NCBI GenBank assembly: GCA_963920705.1
Contig: OY987225.1
Location: 3,050,501-3,114,500 of the forward strand
Direction of reading: 5' to 3'
DNA length: 64,000 bases
Source: Odiellus spinosus
Lineage: Eukaryota; Arthropoda; Arachnida; Opiliones; Phalangiidae
Under the pieces are notes generated by a model, which was not told the DNA's origin, did no database searches, and saw nothing but the letters and a program-made list of their open reading frames with translations. The position numbers were made by a program, and so were the translations under genes. Each line of letters starts with the position of its first letter. Positions within the stretch are counted from its first letter, which is position 1. This document shows positions 36,726 through 47,233 of this stretch, in pieces.

Positions 36726-38534
36726 GTAACGTACTATAGATTTATAAAAATCCAAACCCGATTTACCAAACAAACCATCCTAGCCTCCGATTCCCGGCCT
36801 GCATTAGTGGCTTCGCGAAACCAAGTCCGGTAAAACGAAGGCAATCTCGGACGTTTCTACTTATACTCATGATCAATGTTTCCAACGCTTGATTTTAAAG
36901 ATATGTAAATAGAAGTAGAGTAGAAAAGTCACGTGGCATTTGGCAGTGGCCTGCCTTAGGTTACGGTAAATCCAAGTGAAGTATTTTTGGCTGTCTTGTG
37001 CCAGGTGCTATTGAGCCAAGGTGCCGAAACTATTTTCCAAGGGATGAGGTGCTAGCAAGAATTTTAAAAACAAATTGATAAGGTGGGAGAAACTCTCTCC
37101 AGTCAGACAGGCGTGGATTTTTTTCTTCCTATATACTTTTGATATTACGGTATGCTGGGCTGTCATCACCAACTGGTGGGCCTCAAACGACCCTAAATTA
37201 TTATTTTGATTCAGGGAGATTACTTTTAAGCTGCAAAACGGGCTATAGAACGAGTGGAGGAAATAGCCACGTGATGTAAAGTCAATAATAGTTTAAATGC
37301 TTCCTAAAGTCAATGAAAGCAGGATCGAGTAAGACGACTGATTCCTTGGGGCTTAAGCTGAAATAACTTTCATCTAGTTTGGCTTTCATGGTCATGTGAT
37401 TTTATCACGTGGATTTTCTCCTCAAATTATGTGTACTTCTGAGAAGTTGGTATTTTTGTCCCATTCCGATAAAACGGGAAAAATTAATATTGCGAATCAG
37501 ATGAGTCTACAACACACTTCCTGTGACATTTCTGTTTTGCAGAAAATATTGAAACGAGGCAGAGGATTTTTTTAAATCTGTTTACGCAAAATAACGATTA
37601 GGTCCTACTTTGGTATTGAACAACCTTAGTAGAATTCTTATAATTTTAACTTTATGCAAAATAAGCGAAACAACTGTTAAAAAAGCTGTTGTTGTTTCTA
37701 ACTTTATAGTTTCTGGGTCAATTTCAAGAGTTGTTTTATGTTGTGAGATTACACTGCATTGGATACATTTATCTTATTGGGAATTATAGTGTAACAAAAT
37801 ATGACATTAAGTAGATGAATAAGTAGACGACACCCTGAGGCCAACTGCGTAATAGTATATTTTCATTTAACCACGTGATCCAAGGATGAAACATTTCATT
37901 TGTCGAGTTCTCTTTCGCGTTCGTGGGTCTTTTGTAAAAGACGTCTGAAGAATGCATCAGAGATGGCGGACAACATTTCGAACTACTTTTGTAAGAGAAA
38001 TGGACAAATGCGAAGAAACTGTAAACGTCTCAAGTGGTATGGAACATACTTTGCATTCAAAACCGATTTAAAATAGTTTAGCCAAAAGGAGAAACGTTCG
38101 CCACCAGGTTCTTCTTGCTAAATGATTTAAGCTTTGTCGCAGCATCGCTATCATTTCGATTGTGAACAACAAGCGGAGCACGCCTTTTTCATTGATTTTT
38201 TCCCCAAGGTTTATATCGCTCATATCTCCGTGTGAGTTCAGATTAACTTTAGGACCATAGTTCTTTGGTGGACTTGTCATATTTCCCCCCGTGGAATGTA
38301 CCACGAATTTGCAACACAATCTCTTTGTAACACCCTGCATAAGATTATATTAAGTTAGTTTGAAAATAATTTTAGTTCGATTCTATCGATATCCGATTAA
38401 TCTCTTATTTTGTTTTATCCGTGAATAATTATGAGACTCATAAGCGAGTTTTCGATTAAATTATTGTAATTATGCAATTGGTGAAAAATGCAATTAATAT
38501 AGTTTCTGAAACCTATTTCCTTAAAATTTTCCAG
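36726..38534. other. Palindrome-arm noncoding DNA
   Basis: Present inverted in the right arm at about 55,930-56,560 and 61,215-62,168, where a Ty3/gypsy element interrupts it. The small frames here are not conserved between the arms. Confidence 0.5.
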
Positions 38535-38661
38535 ATATTCGATGATAAAGGATAATTTAACTTTAGTTCGAATAATAAAGAACTTCGTTGTATTGTTCAA
38601 AATAATTTGGTTTCTGTCCAATGGAGAAACGGTTAACCAAAAAAGACCAGGCTCTTTTTAA
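38535..38661 (+). CDS. CHS: Candidate terminal exon of chitin synthase, left copy
   Basis: After an acceptor (TTTTCCAG, ends 38,534), the frame that continues from the LVHR exon stays open for 42 codons to TAA: a short basic, hydrophobic tail with VVLFKIIWFL and QKRPGSF. The right-arm equivalent (55,282-55,405, minus) keeps acceptor, frame and stop despite several substitutions and a 3-bp indel. This frame-preserving pattern is the main support. No family match is claimed. Confidence 0.35.
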
Positions 38662-39889
38662 CGTTAAACAGTTTGTAAAAGCATCTTTTTAGGTAACTAG
38701 TTTCGGGTAACTAGTGAACATCGCTAAAGTAGCGGATAATTGATAATTCCGAGCACAAAGACGATAGGGGAGCGATGTTAGAATTGTTACCATCGACTTT
38801 TGTCTTCAGAAGCAGGGCTAAAAATTAAAAGGGGTCTTAACACTTTGCCGCTTTTATTTCCTACCTTTCTCTTTTCTAGCCATTCCTCAGAAGTCTTTAA
38901 AAGATGGCCAAAATATCCTAGTTAATTTTCAGTCAGTTGTTGAAGTCCTTAAATTGACGCTTTAAAAATAAATGTTTTGTATATTTATCAGATTTCTATC
39001 GAAATTACTGTCACACCGTTATATTTTACATTGCACGTTAACATATCTGGCGAGCGATTAAAATAACGTTAGCCAGTAACAACGTGACGAAAAATGCGAT
39101 GAATATACATTTTCATTTAGTCCTAAAACTTGGTACTTAAAAAGTTCGTTGACTTTCGGATGATCTTAGCTTAAACAAAATCAACTTGAGTCATTACTAC
39201 TTGCTCCAATTCAAGCAAAAAAAAAAAAAAAAAAAAATCGAATGTGATCTAGGCTGGATGGTATTCATTTTCAATACAATCGTATTCTGTCTAATAACAG
39301 AATATTATGGCCTTTCTTTTTTAGTCTACGAAATTATCTTAAATGCCTCAAAATACATAAATTTTTTTAGGTGCCGCTCACTATTGCTTCTGATTCAGGA
39401 AAGGAACCGTTATGCTTTAGAGCCTGTTTTAAGCTTACATGTATGAAGTCAACACAGATGTGGGGAGGACACAACAACAAAGACACTGGATGAAGAAGTA
39501 CGGATGTGCTCTGAGTACAAACTAGTGCTCTCAAACTTGATATAACTTAATATTTCCTAATCTAAATCAAAAATTAAAATAAAAATAATCAAATTTTGAT
39601 TAAAATTAATAATGTAATATTTACAATAAAAACACCGAATATGATTGCACTTGAATTTTGAGCCTTGGTAAATTTTATTTTGACCACATCGGTAGTTTAT
39701 TTGAAGATAAATTCTATAAGAAAGCGTTACGTAGCATTGTTAACTAGGAACGTTTCCTACGTTTTAATCAAAGCTCGTACACGCGAGGGCTCTTAGATTA
39801 CTTTTTGGCAATTTACAGGCAAAATCATAAAAACGGCAATTTTGCGTTTGACGCAAAACATTCATTTTTTTCTTTTTTCAATTTTTTTA
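38662..39889. other. Palindrome-arm noncoding DNA, inner part
   Basis: Matches 53,430-55,281 inverted, apart from the family-A MITE there. The frame at 39,186-39,446 starts in an A tract and is repeated exactly in the other arm, but looks like AT-rich noncoding DNA. The site at about 39,000-39,020 is the empty counterpart of the family-A insertion. Confidence 0.5.
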
Positions 39890-40471
39890 CAAGGGGTAGA
39901 ATAAATAATTAAAGATTTTACAAGGGGTACCCCTTGTAAAAAAAATAATACACCCCCTATAAAATAAATAACCAAAGATTTTACAAGGGGTACCCCTTGT
40001 AAAAAAAATAATACACCCCCTATAAAATAAATAACCAAAGATTTTACAAGGGGTACCCCTTGTAAAAATAATACACCCCTTGTAAAATAAATAATCAAAG
40101 ATTATACACGAGGTACCCCTTGTAAAAAAATAATACACCCCCTGTAAAATAAATAATACACCCCCTGTAAAATAAATAATCAAAGATTTTAAGAGGGGTA
40201 CCAATTGTAAAAACAAAAAATACACCCCCTGTAAAATAAATAATACACCCCCTGTAAAATAAATAATACACCCCCTGTAAAATAAATAATACACCCCCTG
40301 TAAAATAAATAATCAAAGATTTTAAGAGGGGTACCAATTGTAAAAACAAAAAATACACCCCCTGTAAAAAAATAATCAAAGATTTTAAGAGAAGTACCCC
40401 TAGTAAAAAAAAATAATACACCCCTTGTAAAATAAATAATCAAAGATTTTAAGAGGGGTATACCTCTTGCA
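39890..40471. repeat. Satellite array, left block
   Basis: Tandem units of about 60 bp built from a palindromic core TTACAAGGGGTACCCCTTGT, an A tract, ATAATACACCCCCTGTAAAAT and AAATAATCAAAGATTT. At 40,220-40,310 a 22-bp subunit (AATAATACACCCCCTGTAAA) is amplified on its own. Interrupted by the family-D insertion and resumed at 51,052. Minus frames through it are repeat translations, not genes. Confidence 0.92.
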
Positions 40472-41159
40472 AAAAAAATGGTGTATTCCTGTTGAACCGA
40501 CTTCCATTCGACCGACTCATTATCGATTGTATTTATCATTTATATTATCGATATTTTCTGGGTCCCATTCGACCGATACAATATCGATTGAGGAAAATGT
40601 TGATGATGATATATTATAATAGAATGACTTTAAGTCACCGTGGCGTAGTGAAAGAAAGTCGAGGTTAGTTTACGTTAAAGGTTAGTTTATATTTTTTGAC
40701 TTTGGTGGATTGTTTCTGTTATTTTATGTTGTCACTGTGGTGTAGTTTTACGATAATGGTTAGGTTAGGTTAGGTTAGGTTACAATTACTCCTGAATATG
40801 AATTAAAAAAATAAATATAAATCAGCAATTCACTTCATAAAATTAAGTTCCAGGGATCTGAAAGTATTTGGTTCTTCTAAACTAAATCTTGTGCTTAATA
40901 TTTTACGAACTGTTCGAGTGTAGTGCTCATTTTACTTGGCCATTAAATTAATATAAGTGAATCAGATTTCTCGCTTGCAAAGATTGATACAAGAGAGGAA
41001 TAGAAGGTCGTTTCCAAAACGACTCGAGCATCTTTTATAGTCCACTTCCGGTGGGATCGTGGGAGGAGTTATGATATTTCGTCCATGATTTCGTCTGCTT
41101 ACTACCCGTTTTTTTTTCGAATTTGAAATTCGGGGCGACGATCGTTTCCTGCTGTTGCC

Positions 41160-42105
41160 ATGAATCCCTTAAGGGCTGATCAGCTAAAAGGTTTGTAATT
41201 TTTTATTTAATTTTAAATATTTGAATATTTCTAAAAATTATATCAATTAAATTCTTTTAATATTTTGCAGTGCATTTACGTAAACTTTTATGTGAGACAT
41301 GTTCAGAAATTGAAGGGGAATCTGTAAATTCAAACGAGCAAGCTGTTTTTGGACGTTTTTCTAATATATTTAATATGAATCAGGATAATCTGGTTGAAGA
41401 TCATATAGGAAAACAATTAGAACTATTTAAAGTGGTGCAGAGTACCACAGAAAATGCGTATATTGAAAGTAGTTTAGCTATTTCTTTTCATGAAAGAAAA
41501 GAGGATTCGTTACTGTTGATAGTGTTGTCGCTAAATCCAGAGTTCGCAACATTATCAAAATGTGTTCAAAGAACATTCATTCAAAGAATTTATAGAAGGG
41601 TATTTTCTGGCTTAATTTCTGTTTTACAAATTGGATTAGAAGAATTAAGGAAACATACCCATGAAATGAAGGCAAAAAAAAACAGCTTTAGGTTTGGAAG
41701 ATACTTCAGTGAAAACAGAACGTTGGAAATTTAATGTTCAAAGAACCGAGGATGTACTTCGGTATGTCGCAGGGTTTTTAGTAAAAAAGCTGAAAAAGAA
41801 AGATTGCCCAAAAGAGATTTTGGATAAAATAGAAAGACAAGGACCGTCCTTATTAGATGAACTTGATAAATCTGAACAATGGATAGCAATGATCAACAGA
41901 GGAGGATTAATTCGAGTTGATGAAGTTTTTTTTAATCTAGTCATTAGGATGAAAGTTATTTCCGACAAGCATTATTCGGAATCTTTCCGCAATGTGAGAA
42001 ATAGTAATTTAAAGGAAAACGCAATAGATGAAATCATGATAGATACACTTATTGTAGGATACTGGAAAAAGATTGCAAACATCGACACGAATCACAAGTG
42101 GCTAA
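41160..42105 (+). CDS. Transposon-borne gene with P-transposase C-terminal-like domain
   Basis: Exon 1 (41,160-41,190) encodes MNPLRADQLK and ends at a GTTTGT donor. Exon 2 starts after TATTTTGCAG at 41,271, in phase, and runs to a strong donor GTAAGT at 42,106. The first part is unrecognised. The second (VLRYVAGFLVKKL; then MINRGGLIRVDEVFF) resembles the IAGY-K and RGGL region near the C-terminus of P-element/THAP9-like transposases. An A9 run at 41,674-41,682 shifts the frame by one between the two parts, so the copy needs a one-base correction or is mutated. It lies opposite in strand to the transposase, so it is not simply its missing end. The 3' exon after 42,106 was not found; the Penelope-like fragment may have displaced it. 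Confidence 0.5.
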
Positions 42106-42243
42106 AGTAAGTAGCCGATACATTTATGAATTATTAACGTTGAATTTTCTAATATAAGAGTCCATGGTAAAGTAATATTTAAAAATGTTTATAAAAGGAA
42201 GAAACGCATGGAGTAGATGGAGTTAAGTTTTTATTGATAAAAA

Positions 42244-42305
42244 CTGTAACTGTGTCGAGAAAGCTTTCGACTTCGTAAAGTCTTCTTCAGTCTAACTAGT
42301 TACAG
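42244..42305 (-). ncRNA. Hammerhead-ribozyme-like motif
   Basis: On the minus strand: CTGTAACT, then CTGAAGA, then a 5-bp stem with UACG loop (GACTT/AAGTC), then GAAA, then AGCT, then AGTTACAG. CTGAAGA fits the CUGANGA core, GAAA the second core block, and the outer 8 bp pair as stem I. Stem III would be only two pairs without loop, as in the minimal hammerheads described in Penelope-like elements. The stem I interior does not pair well. Confidence 0.4.
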
Positions 42306-42453
42306 AGCTCTACAAGTTTATATATAGCAAAAAAATAATAAAAAGTACACAAAAATAAGGGGTAAACTGACATTTCAAAACAAAATTACATTCATGTCAA
42401 TGTTGACGGCCGTGAGGGAGAAATACAATGAAAAGGAAGGGCGTGGTAAAGCG

Positions 42454-42790
42454 TCATTTAAGGATAGAACCCCAAAACTTTACGTTGAAACTTCCGGTGT
42501 CAAGATTTAAGGATGCGTGTTTTTCAATATACAAGGGTTCAACAAATTTTCTACGTGACCAATTAGTTTCTTTGTGCAAAATACTTGCCCCATGCCAGTC
42601 AATCACGCAGGTAGGGGTCCGGTTGTTCCAGAGGTGGTTCGCGATACCGTTAGTGAAATTTCTATCTCTTACGCAATTCTGATGTTCTTTTATTCGAACT
42701 TTGAGTTGGCGCTTAGTTTCACCCACATACGACTTTCCACAGTTACAATCAATTTTGTAAACAATCCCACGTTCAGTAAGGGGGGAAATT
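42454..42790 (-). pseudogene. GIY-YIG endonuclease fragment of a Penelope-like element
   Basis: The minus strand reads RGIVYKIDCNCGKSYVGETK and then RIKEHQN, the two halves of the GIY-YIG motif with the CxC insertion and the following R-x-x-EH block found in Penelope-like elements. The domain continues with WNNRT and a terminal TxLN-like helix to about 42,454. No start codon or RT, so it is a fragment. Confidence 0.75.
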
Positions 42791-42922
42791 GGTTTAATTT
42801 TTGAATTTAATACGGATTTTAAAGTGTTTTTATTAGAGCTTACTAGTTTTATTTGAAATTTACTTTTTAAAACTCCATCTACTCTATGCGTTTCTTCCTT
42901 TTATAAACATTTTTAAACATTT

Positions 42923-43759
42923 ATGAATACTCGTGGGAAGGTCCTTGTGGGTGACGTTTTACAGCAATATCAGCATGATATGAAAGAATCTCTAAAGGCC
43001 AAAAAGGCATTAAGAAAATTACTGGAAGAAAAATCCGAGGCTGCTGCTTCAAAAATTAAAGAAGTGTCACAAAACATAGACGTTAATGCTAGCAAATCCA
43101 CAGCCAGTCCTTCAAAAATTAATAAAACTCTGAAAAATAAAGAAAACTCCCCACTGAAACCAAGTACAAAAACATTATGTCGAAGTATTAGCTCTACTAC
43201 TGCGATAAAAAACCAAAAACTACAACCTTCTGTGATTAAAAACTCAAACAAATCTGCTAATTTAACAGCTACTACTGTGATTACGAAACATAACTTACCA
43301 GCTACTACTGTGATTACGAAATATAACTTACCAGCTACTACTGAGACTAAAAACCCAAAAACAGTTAGAAGAGCCATTCTAAATACACCTTTATTTAGAA
43401 ACGCGATAATTATTACTCCTGTTTATCAACAACCCAAGGTAGCTACTGCTGTAAACAGTAAGAAAGCGATAACTAATCCTGCAATTAGAAATTTATGTAC
43501 TAAACATCCCAAACTAATTACTAATGTAATTGGAAATGCAAAAAAATTCACTCCTTCCCATAAAGAAGAAAATGTACCTGATATGAGTGCAAGCTCCAAA
43601 ATACCAACTACATCTACCGTGATTAAAGCACCGGCTGCACTGCCTAGTACAAATAGCCGTCAAAACATTAATCAAACTATACAAAATAACTCAATCAAGG
43701 ATGATTTAAGCTTCTTAGAAAATGATCCTGACCAGGATTTATTTCTTCAGTATTTATAA
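42923..43759 (+). CDS. Transposon-borne 278-residue Ser/Thr/Lys-rich protein
   Basis: An intact frame from ATG to TAA. The first 50 residues form a charged, probably helical segment (QQYQHDMKESLKAKKALRKL). The rest is rich in Ser, Thr, Lys, Asn and Pro, with a duplicated TTVITK-NLPAT unit, and ends in an acidic-hydrophobic tail (FLENDPDQDLFLQYL). I recognise no family. It is convergent with the transposase gene, whose stop is only 45 bp away, and lies inside the P-type transposon, so it is probably a second element gene or part of the gene at 41,160. The high positive charge would suit a DNA- or RNA-binding accessory protein, which is inference only. Confidence 0.6.
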   Translation: MNTRGKVLVGDVLQQYQHDMKESLKAKKALRKLLEEKSEAAASKIKEVSQNIDVNASKSTASPSKINKTLKNKENSPLKPSTKTLCRSISSTTAIKNQKLQPSVIKNSNKSANLTATTVITKHNLPATTVITKYNLPATTETKNPKTVRRAILNTPLFRNAIIITPVYQQPKVATAVNSKKAITNPAIRNLCTKHPKLITNVIGNAKKFTPSHKEENVPDMSASSKIPTTSTVIKAPAALPSTNSRQNINQTIQNNSIKDDLSFLENDPDQDLFLQYL

Positions 43760-43804
43760 TTTTCAAACCAATTGTTTTTTACAATTAAAGTTTTTGTTTT
43801 TAAA

Positions 43805-44034
43805 TTAAACTATTTTCGTATTTCCACCAATAGCTTCTAATACAAATCCTTTTAAAGATTCTAATTTATCGATATTTGATTGGTACAGCCACACAGAGGG
43901 ATTGTTGTTTCTGCCTCCAGCTGACCTCATCCGTCCAAAGTATTGCTCTAGTGGATCCTGATTTAAGTGCCGCGTTAGCACATACGGTGTCCCCTTACTC
44001 AAAAGAAATTTGACAATTCCAACTGTTGAACGAG
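43805..44034 (-). CDS. P-type transposase, last exon
   Basis: Encodes ARSTVGIVKFLLSKGTPYVL then RHLNQDPLEQYFG and GGRNNNPSVW. The NQDPLE-FFG and NNNP blocks are diagnostic of P-element/THAP9 transposases; the glutamate of DPLE is the likely third catalytic acid. Acceptor ATCTAG precedes 44,034; the codon split with the previous exon is in phase. Ends in TAA 45 bp from the convergent plus-strand gene. Confidence 0.85.
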
Positions 44035-44107
44035 CTAGATTTTTTTAAGATTGTTCAATTAATTTCTGTTGATCATTAAAACTGTGTACAAAATGCACAA
44101 TGTATAC

Positions 44108-44203
44108 TAGGGCTTTAGTGGAGGACTCGGGTACTCGTGTGAGTCCTGGAAAACCGGTTTGCGGGTATTCCGACTCACATTTTCGAGTACTCATACACCC
44201 CTA
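44108..44203. mobile_element. Tiny hAT-like MITE, 96 bp
   Basis: Ends TAGGGCTTTAG and CACCCCTA, with GAGTACTCG-like and GTGAGTC words pairing inside. Flanks ATGTATAC and ATGTATAG match at 7 of 8. Lies in the last intron of the transposase. Confidence 0.6.
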
Positions 44204-44286
44204 ATGTATAGTGTACAAACTAGAGGATGGTTTTAGTTAATTTTGTTCAAGATTTTAAGGGTTGATGGATGTAGCCGAGTAGTTAC

Positions 44287-44422
44287 CAGTCATTTTGAGA
44301 CCATCAATTGTCTCATGGCTAAGAAGCATCTTTGCACGTTGCGTAGCTGTGTATTCTCCCTCTCGGCAAAAGACATTCGTTTTCCAATCATCCAAATACT
44401 TGATAAAATCGTACTCGAGCCA
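44287..44422 (-). CDS. P-type transposase, middle exon
   Basis: A 136-nt exon encoding WLEYDFIKYLDDWKTN and MLLSHETIDGLKMT. The YL-W and Q-A/S-x-ET-GL-T blocks are conserved between the insertion domain and the last exon in P transposases. Acceptor CTTTATAG and donor GTAACT; phases agree with both neighbours. Confidence 0.82.
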
Positions 44423-44482
44423 CTATAAAGAAAATAGTAGTAACTTTCACGAACTCTGAAGGAGAAAGCTTTGAATGTTTAC

Positions 44483-46404
44483 CTTCAGTCTTTCATCATT
44501 TATTGACCTGAAAGGGGCTTTGTCCTCATTTCTCCTCTGGAATCCTTCTTTACAGTTCTTCACATTGCATATGTCGAAAAACTTGTTAAATACCCTTATA
44601 AATTTAACCGTTTCAGGATATTTTTCTTTGCCGAAACAATTTTCGATGGCTGATGCGACCGTTTCACTGAGGACCTGTACAGCGTAGTTCACTTTCATCT
44701 TAGCGTAAGAATTCAAATAAACATGGCCATAAGTCAATTTTGGAACATGTTTAAATTCTCCCTTTTGACGTAGCTGATAATAATAGAGTTTTATAATTAC
44801 ATCCCAAGATATATTTTCATTGTTTTTCCACATTTGACGAACTTTTGATTCTTTTGAACTATTATAAAAACAATTTCTTGTGGTTTTTATGAGGTGGGGA
44901 GCATCCGAAAGAAAATATATATCTCTCTCCTCATCATTGGCAAACAAATTTGGGACCTTGAAAGAAATTGTAGAGTTATCTTCTTGAATTTGTCCCGCAG
45001 CTTGAGCACACATCTTGAAGTATTTACAATTGGCTGAACATCCATCCCCTACAATACCAAGAATACGAAACCCGTGAATCTCTAGCTTCTCAATTGCTTC
45101 TTGCAGGATAAAATAGATTTCGGAACTACTCACTCCAGTGGATGGAAAATGAGCAAAAGGGATTTTTATATTGTTAGTAATTCCTCTCAACATAAGTTGC
45201 AAAACTTGCGTTGCTAATGGAGGCGTTTCGACACCACTTATTTCCCTTTTCATATCATTTAAGATATTTAGGTCTTTGTTAATGTCTTTAAATCCAGTTA
45301 AAAATCCGGTATTTTTGTGACAAGTCAAATCTTCTTTAATTTTCATTTCATCCAGCAAAATCAAAAAATACCGATCCCAATTTGGTCGTTGTTGAAGTTT
45401 TGTTTTTTGAATCATGTCAATAAACACTTCTTCATTAAATCCAGATTTGGATGTTACCACATGGGCCTCATCATAGAGCGTTCTTGTACTTGGCAAATAT
45501 AAACATCCAGATTTTCTTAATGCTTCATACGATGATGTAGATTTATTTTTAAGATAACAACACCATTTCAAAAAGGTCTTATCCCACCTCAATCCATATT
45601 TTGATCGGTCCATTGCCTTCAATTGTTGTCGAATGAATACCGCCCCAAATGATCCAGTTGGCTCCATGTCTAATTTGTTCTTAAATATTTCTCTTATTGC
45701 GGAAATAGCTGCTTTGGTTTTTTCTCGATTTTGCAAACTACTTTTATGCATATTAATTACAGATTTCCCTTTTTTCTGTTTCTCTAATGCTTTAGTCTTT
45801 TTGACAGATCTCAGTTTTCTAAGGCATCCACGGTAACGCGCGCAATGGTGACATCTTTTTTTTCTGGCTGGAATTAATCTATGACAATCTTCACTGTAAA
45901 TGGATTGAACTTCCTCAGAATAGTACCCCTTTTTATGCCTTGATTGTTTTCTAAAATAATCAACCAAATCTGGATCTGGATTTCCACAACAGACGTTGTA
46001 CTTGTTTAATCTATTTAGAAAGGTATAGATATCTTCATTATTTTTCAAGACAAAGTTTGGGCAGATACTTTCAAGGTTCATTCGGTTACCGATGGATTCT
46101 ACTATCACTTCCTTATTCACTGTTATTGCGCACTCTAAAATCGCCGAACCTTTGCTAAGTTTACAAAACTTTACCTTGTTTTCAAATATTTCTGTTGACC
46201 AACACATTACGTTACTAATATTCTTTAAGTTAAATTCTGGTTTCTGCGTAGAACTTTGATTTGTAGGGTTTAGTTTAATACCCAAAGAAATAAACGGAAT
46301 GGGGTCTGGGTTTTCATTCGTCGGTCCTTGGAAACCTTCGAAGTGCCGATAACAAATTTGGCTAGACTTTGTTACGTCAGCCAATGAAAAATTATCGCGA
46401 CCAC
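44483..46404 (-). CDS. P-type transposase, main catalytic exon
   Basis: Open through about 640 codons. The upstream edge, directly after the LINE poly(A), encodes SGRDNFSLADV and then SQICYRHF, the second half of a THAP zinc finger (C-x2-H). The RNase-H-like transposase follows: LILLDEMKI (about 45,350), GDGCSANC (about 45,040), SDAPHLIKTTRN (about 44,900) and the GTP-binding-type insertion up to NDERLK at the donor GTAAAC (44,482). DEM and GDG are the probable first two acids of the catalytic triad by family analogy. A Cys/His-rich segment (RCHHCARYRGC) lies near residues 175-190. No stop codons. Confidence 0.88.
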
Positions 46405-46489
46405 TTTTTTTTTTTTTTTTTTTCTCTATTTTATTGACGAGCTAGGGCTAGTATAGCCTTACAGCTCCAGAAGGACCAACAATCACGCG

Positions 46490-46622
46490 CGAATGATAAC
46501 TTTAAAAGTTTTAACAATGATAACTTTAAAAGTTTTAACAATGATAACATTAAAAGTTTTAACAATGATAACATTAAAAGTTTTAACAATGATAACATTA
46601 AAAGTTTTAACAATGATAACAT
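46490..46622. repeat. 24-bp tandem repeat in the LINE 3' region
   Basis: About five copies of AACAATGATAACATTAAAAG plus TTTT, identical or with single changes. Its minus frame gives a MLSLLKLL peptide repeat, an artefact. Confidence 0.9.
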
Positions 46623-47233
46623 TGGAAAGTTAGTTAAACAATTAAGGAACCAGAAAAATCTCAATTTAGGAACTTGGAATTTACATTGTGGGAGGTAAAG
46701 ATTAAAATAGGTTTTGGAAGTTAATAATTAAATTAAGTACATCAAATAAACATCTGAGTTGATTATTTTCAAAACAGCAAAATAACTTTTGGAGTTATAG
46801 AGTTAGGAATTTTAAACCGTAGTGAATTTTGAGTAAATTTACATTTGAGTAATGGGTAGAATTTTTTAAATTATGGAATTCGAAAATTTAGTTGTGGGTA
46901 AGTTTAGATTAAGTTTAGGAAATTTAGGAAAGTTAAATTTAAATAAGATTAGGGATATCTAATTAAACGTGGGGAGTGGTAAAATTAGTAATTTGTAAAT
47001 TTTTTTTTTTTTTTTTTCCCTTTTCTCCTCTTCTTTAAACCATTGGGAAATTTGGAACCAGACTTAAATATGACATTTGAGAATTGGAACTAGGGATGGT
47101 AAACAAACAGAATCATAAAATTGGGAACAATAAGTCCTGTTTAAGTTGGGAACCATTGAGTGTATACAAATAATTATTGGACTGGGCCACTTAATTTAAA
47201 AATAGTAGTAAATTTAGAATAAAGACAGTTAAA

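Larger units (their letters stand above)
34858..39890 (+). repeat. Left arm of giant imperfect palindrome
   Basis: Reads inverted at about 53,430-64,000. Landmarks pair throughout: chitin synthase exons, the family-C MITE, the CTTTCGCGTTCGTGGG region (37,910), the 39,240-39,446 open frame (same 62-residue translation at 53,863-54,051, minus), and the CTCGCGTGTACGAG region (39,775 and 53,523). Since the right copy is cut by the window edge, the left limit is a minimum. Confidence 0.92.
42173..42917 (-). mobile_element. Penelope-like element fragment with inverted ends
   Basis: About 45 bp at the two edges (AAAAATGTTTATAAAAGGAA at the left and its complement at the right) form an inverted pair with one mismatch. 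Between them lies the GIY-YIG endonuclease end of a Penelope-like element on the minus strand and a hammerhead-like motif. Penelope-like insertions are known for partial inverted copies of their ends. The reverse transcriptase is missing. Confidence 0.65.

Noticed and set aside
39186-39446. 86-residue frame repeated almost exactly in both palindrome arms
   Set aside because: Identity reflects recent duplication of the DNA. The frame begins in an A tract, has no splice or domain support, and identical sequence gives no selection signal.
42970-43377. 135-residue minus frame opposite the 278-residue protein
   Set aside because: It is the antisense shadow of the Ser/Thr/Lys-rich coding sequence (Phe/Val-rich translation).
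43805-46384. Reading the transposase as a host THAP9-like gene
   Set aside because: It lies between transposon inverted ends, with an intact THAP, catalytic and NQDPLE layout. An element gene is the simpler explanation.
46431-46664. Minus frame with a MLSLLKLL repeat
   Set aside because: It is the 24-bp tandem repeat in the LINE 3' region.
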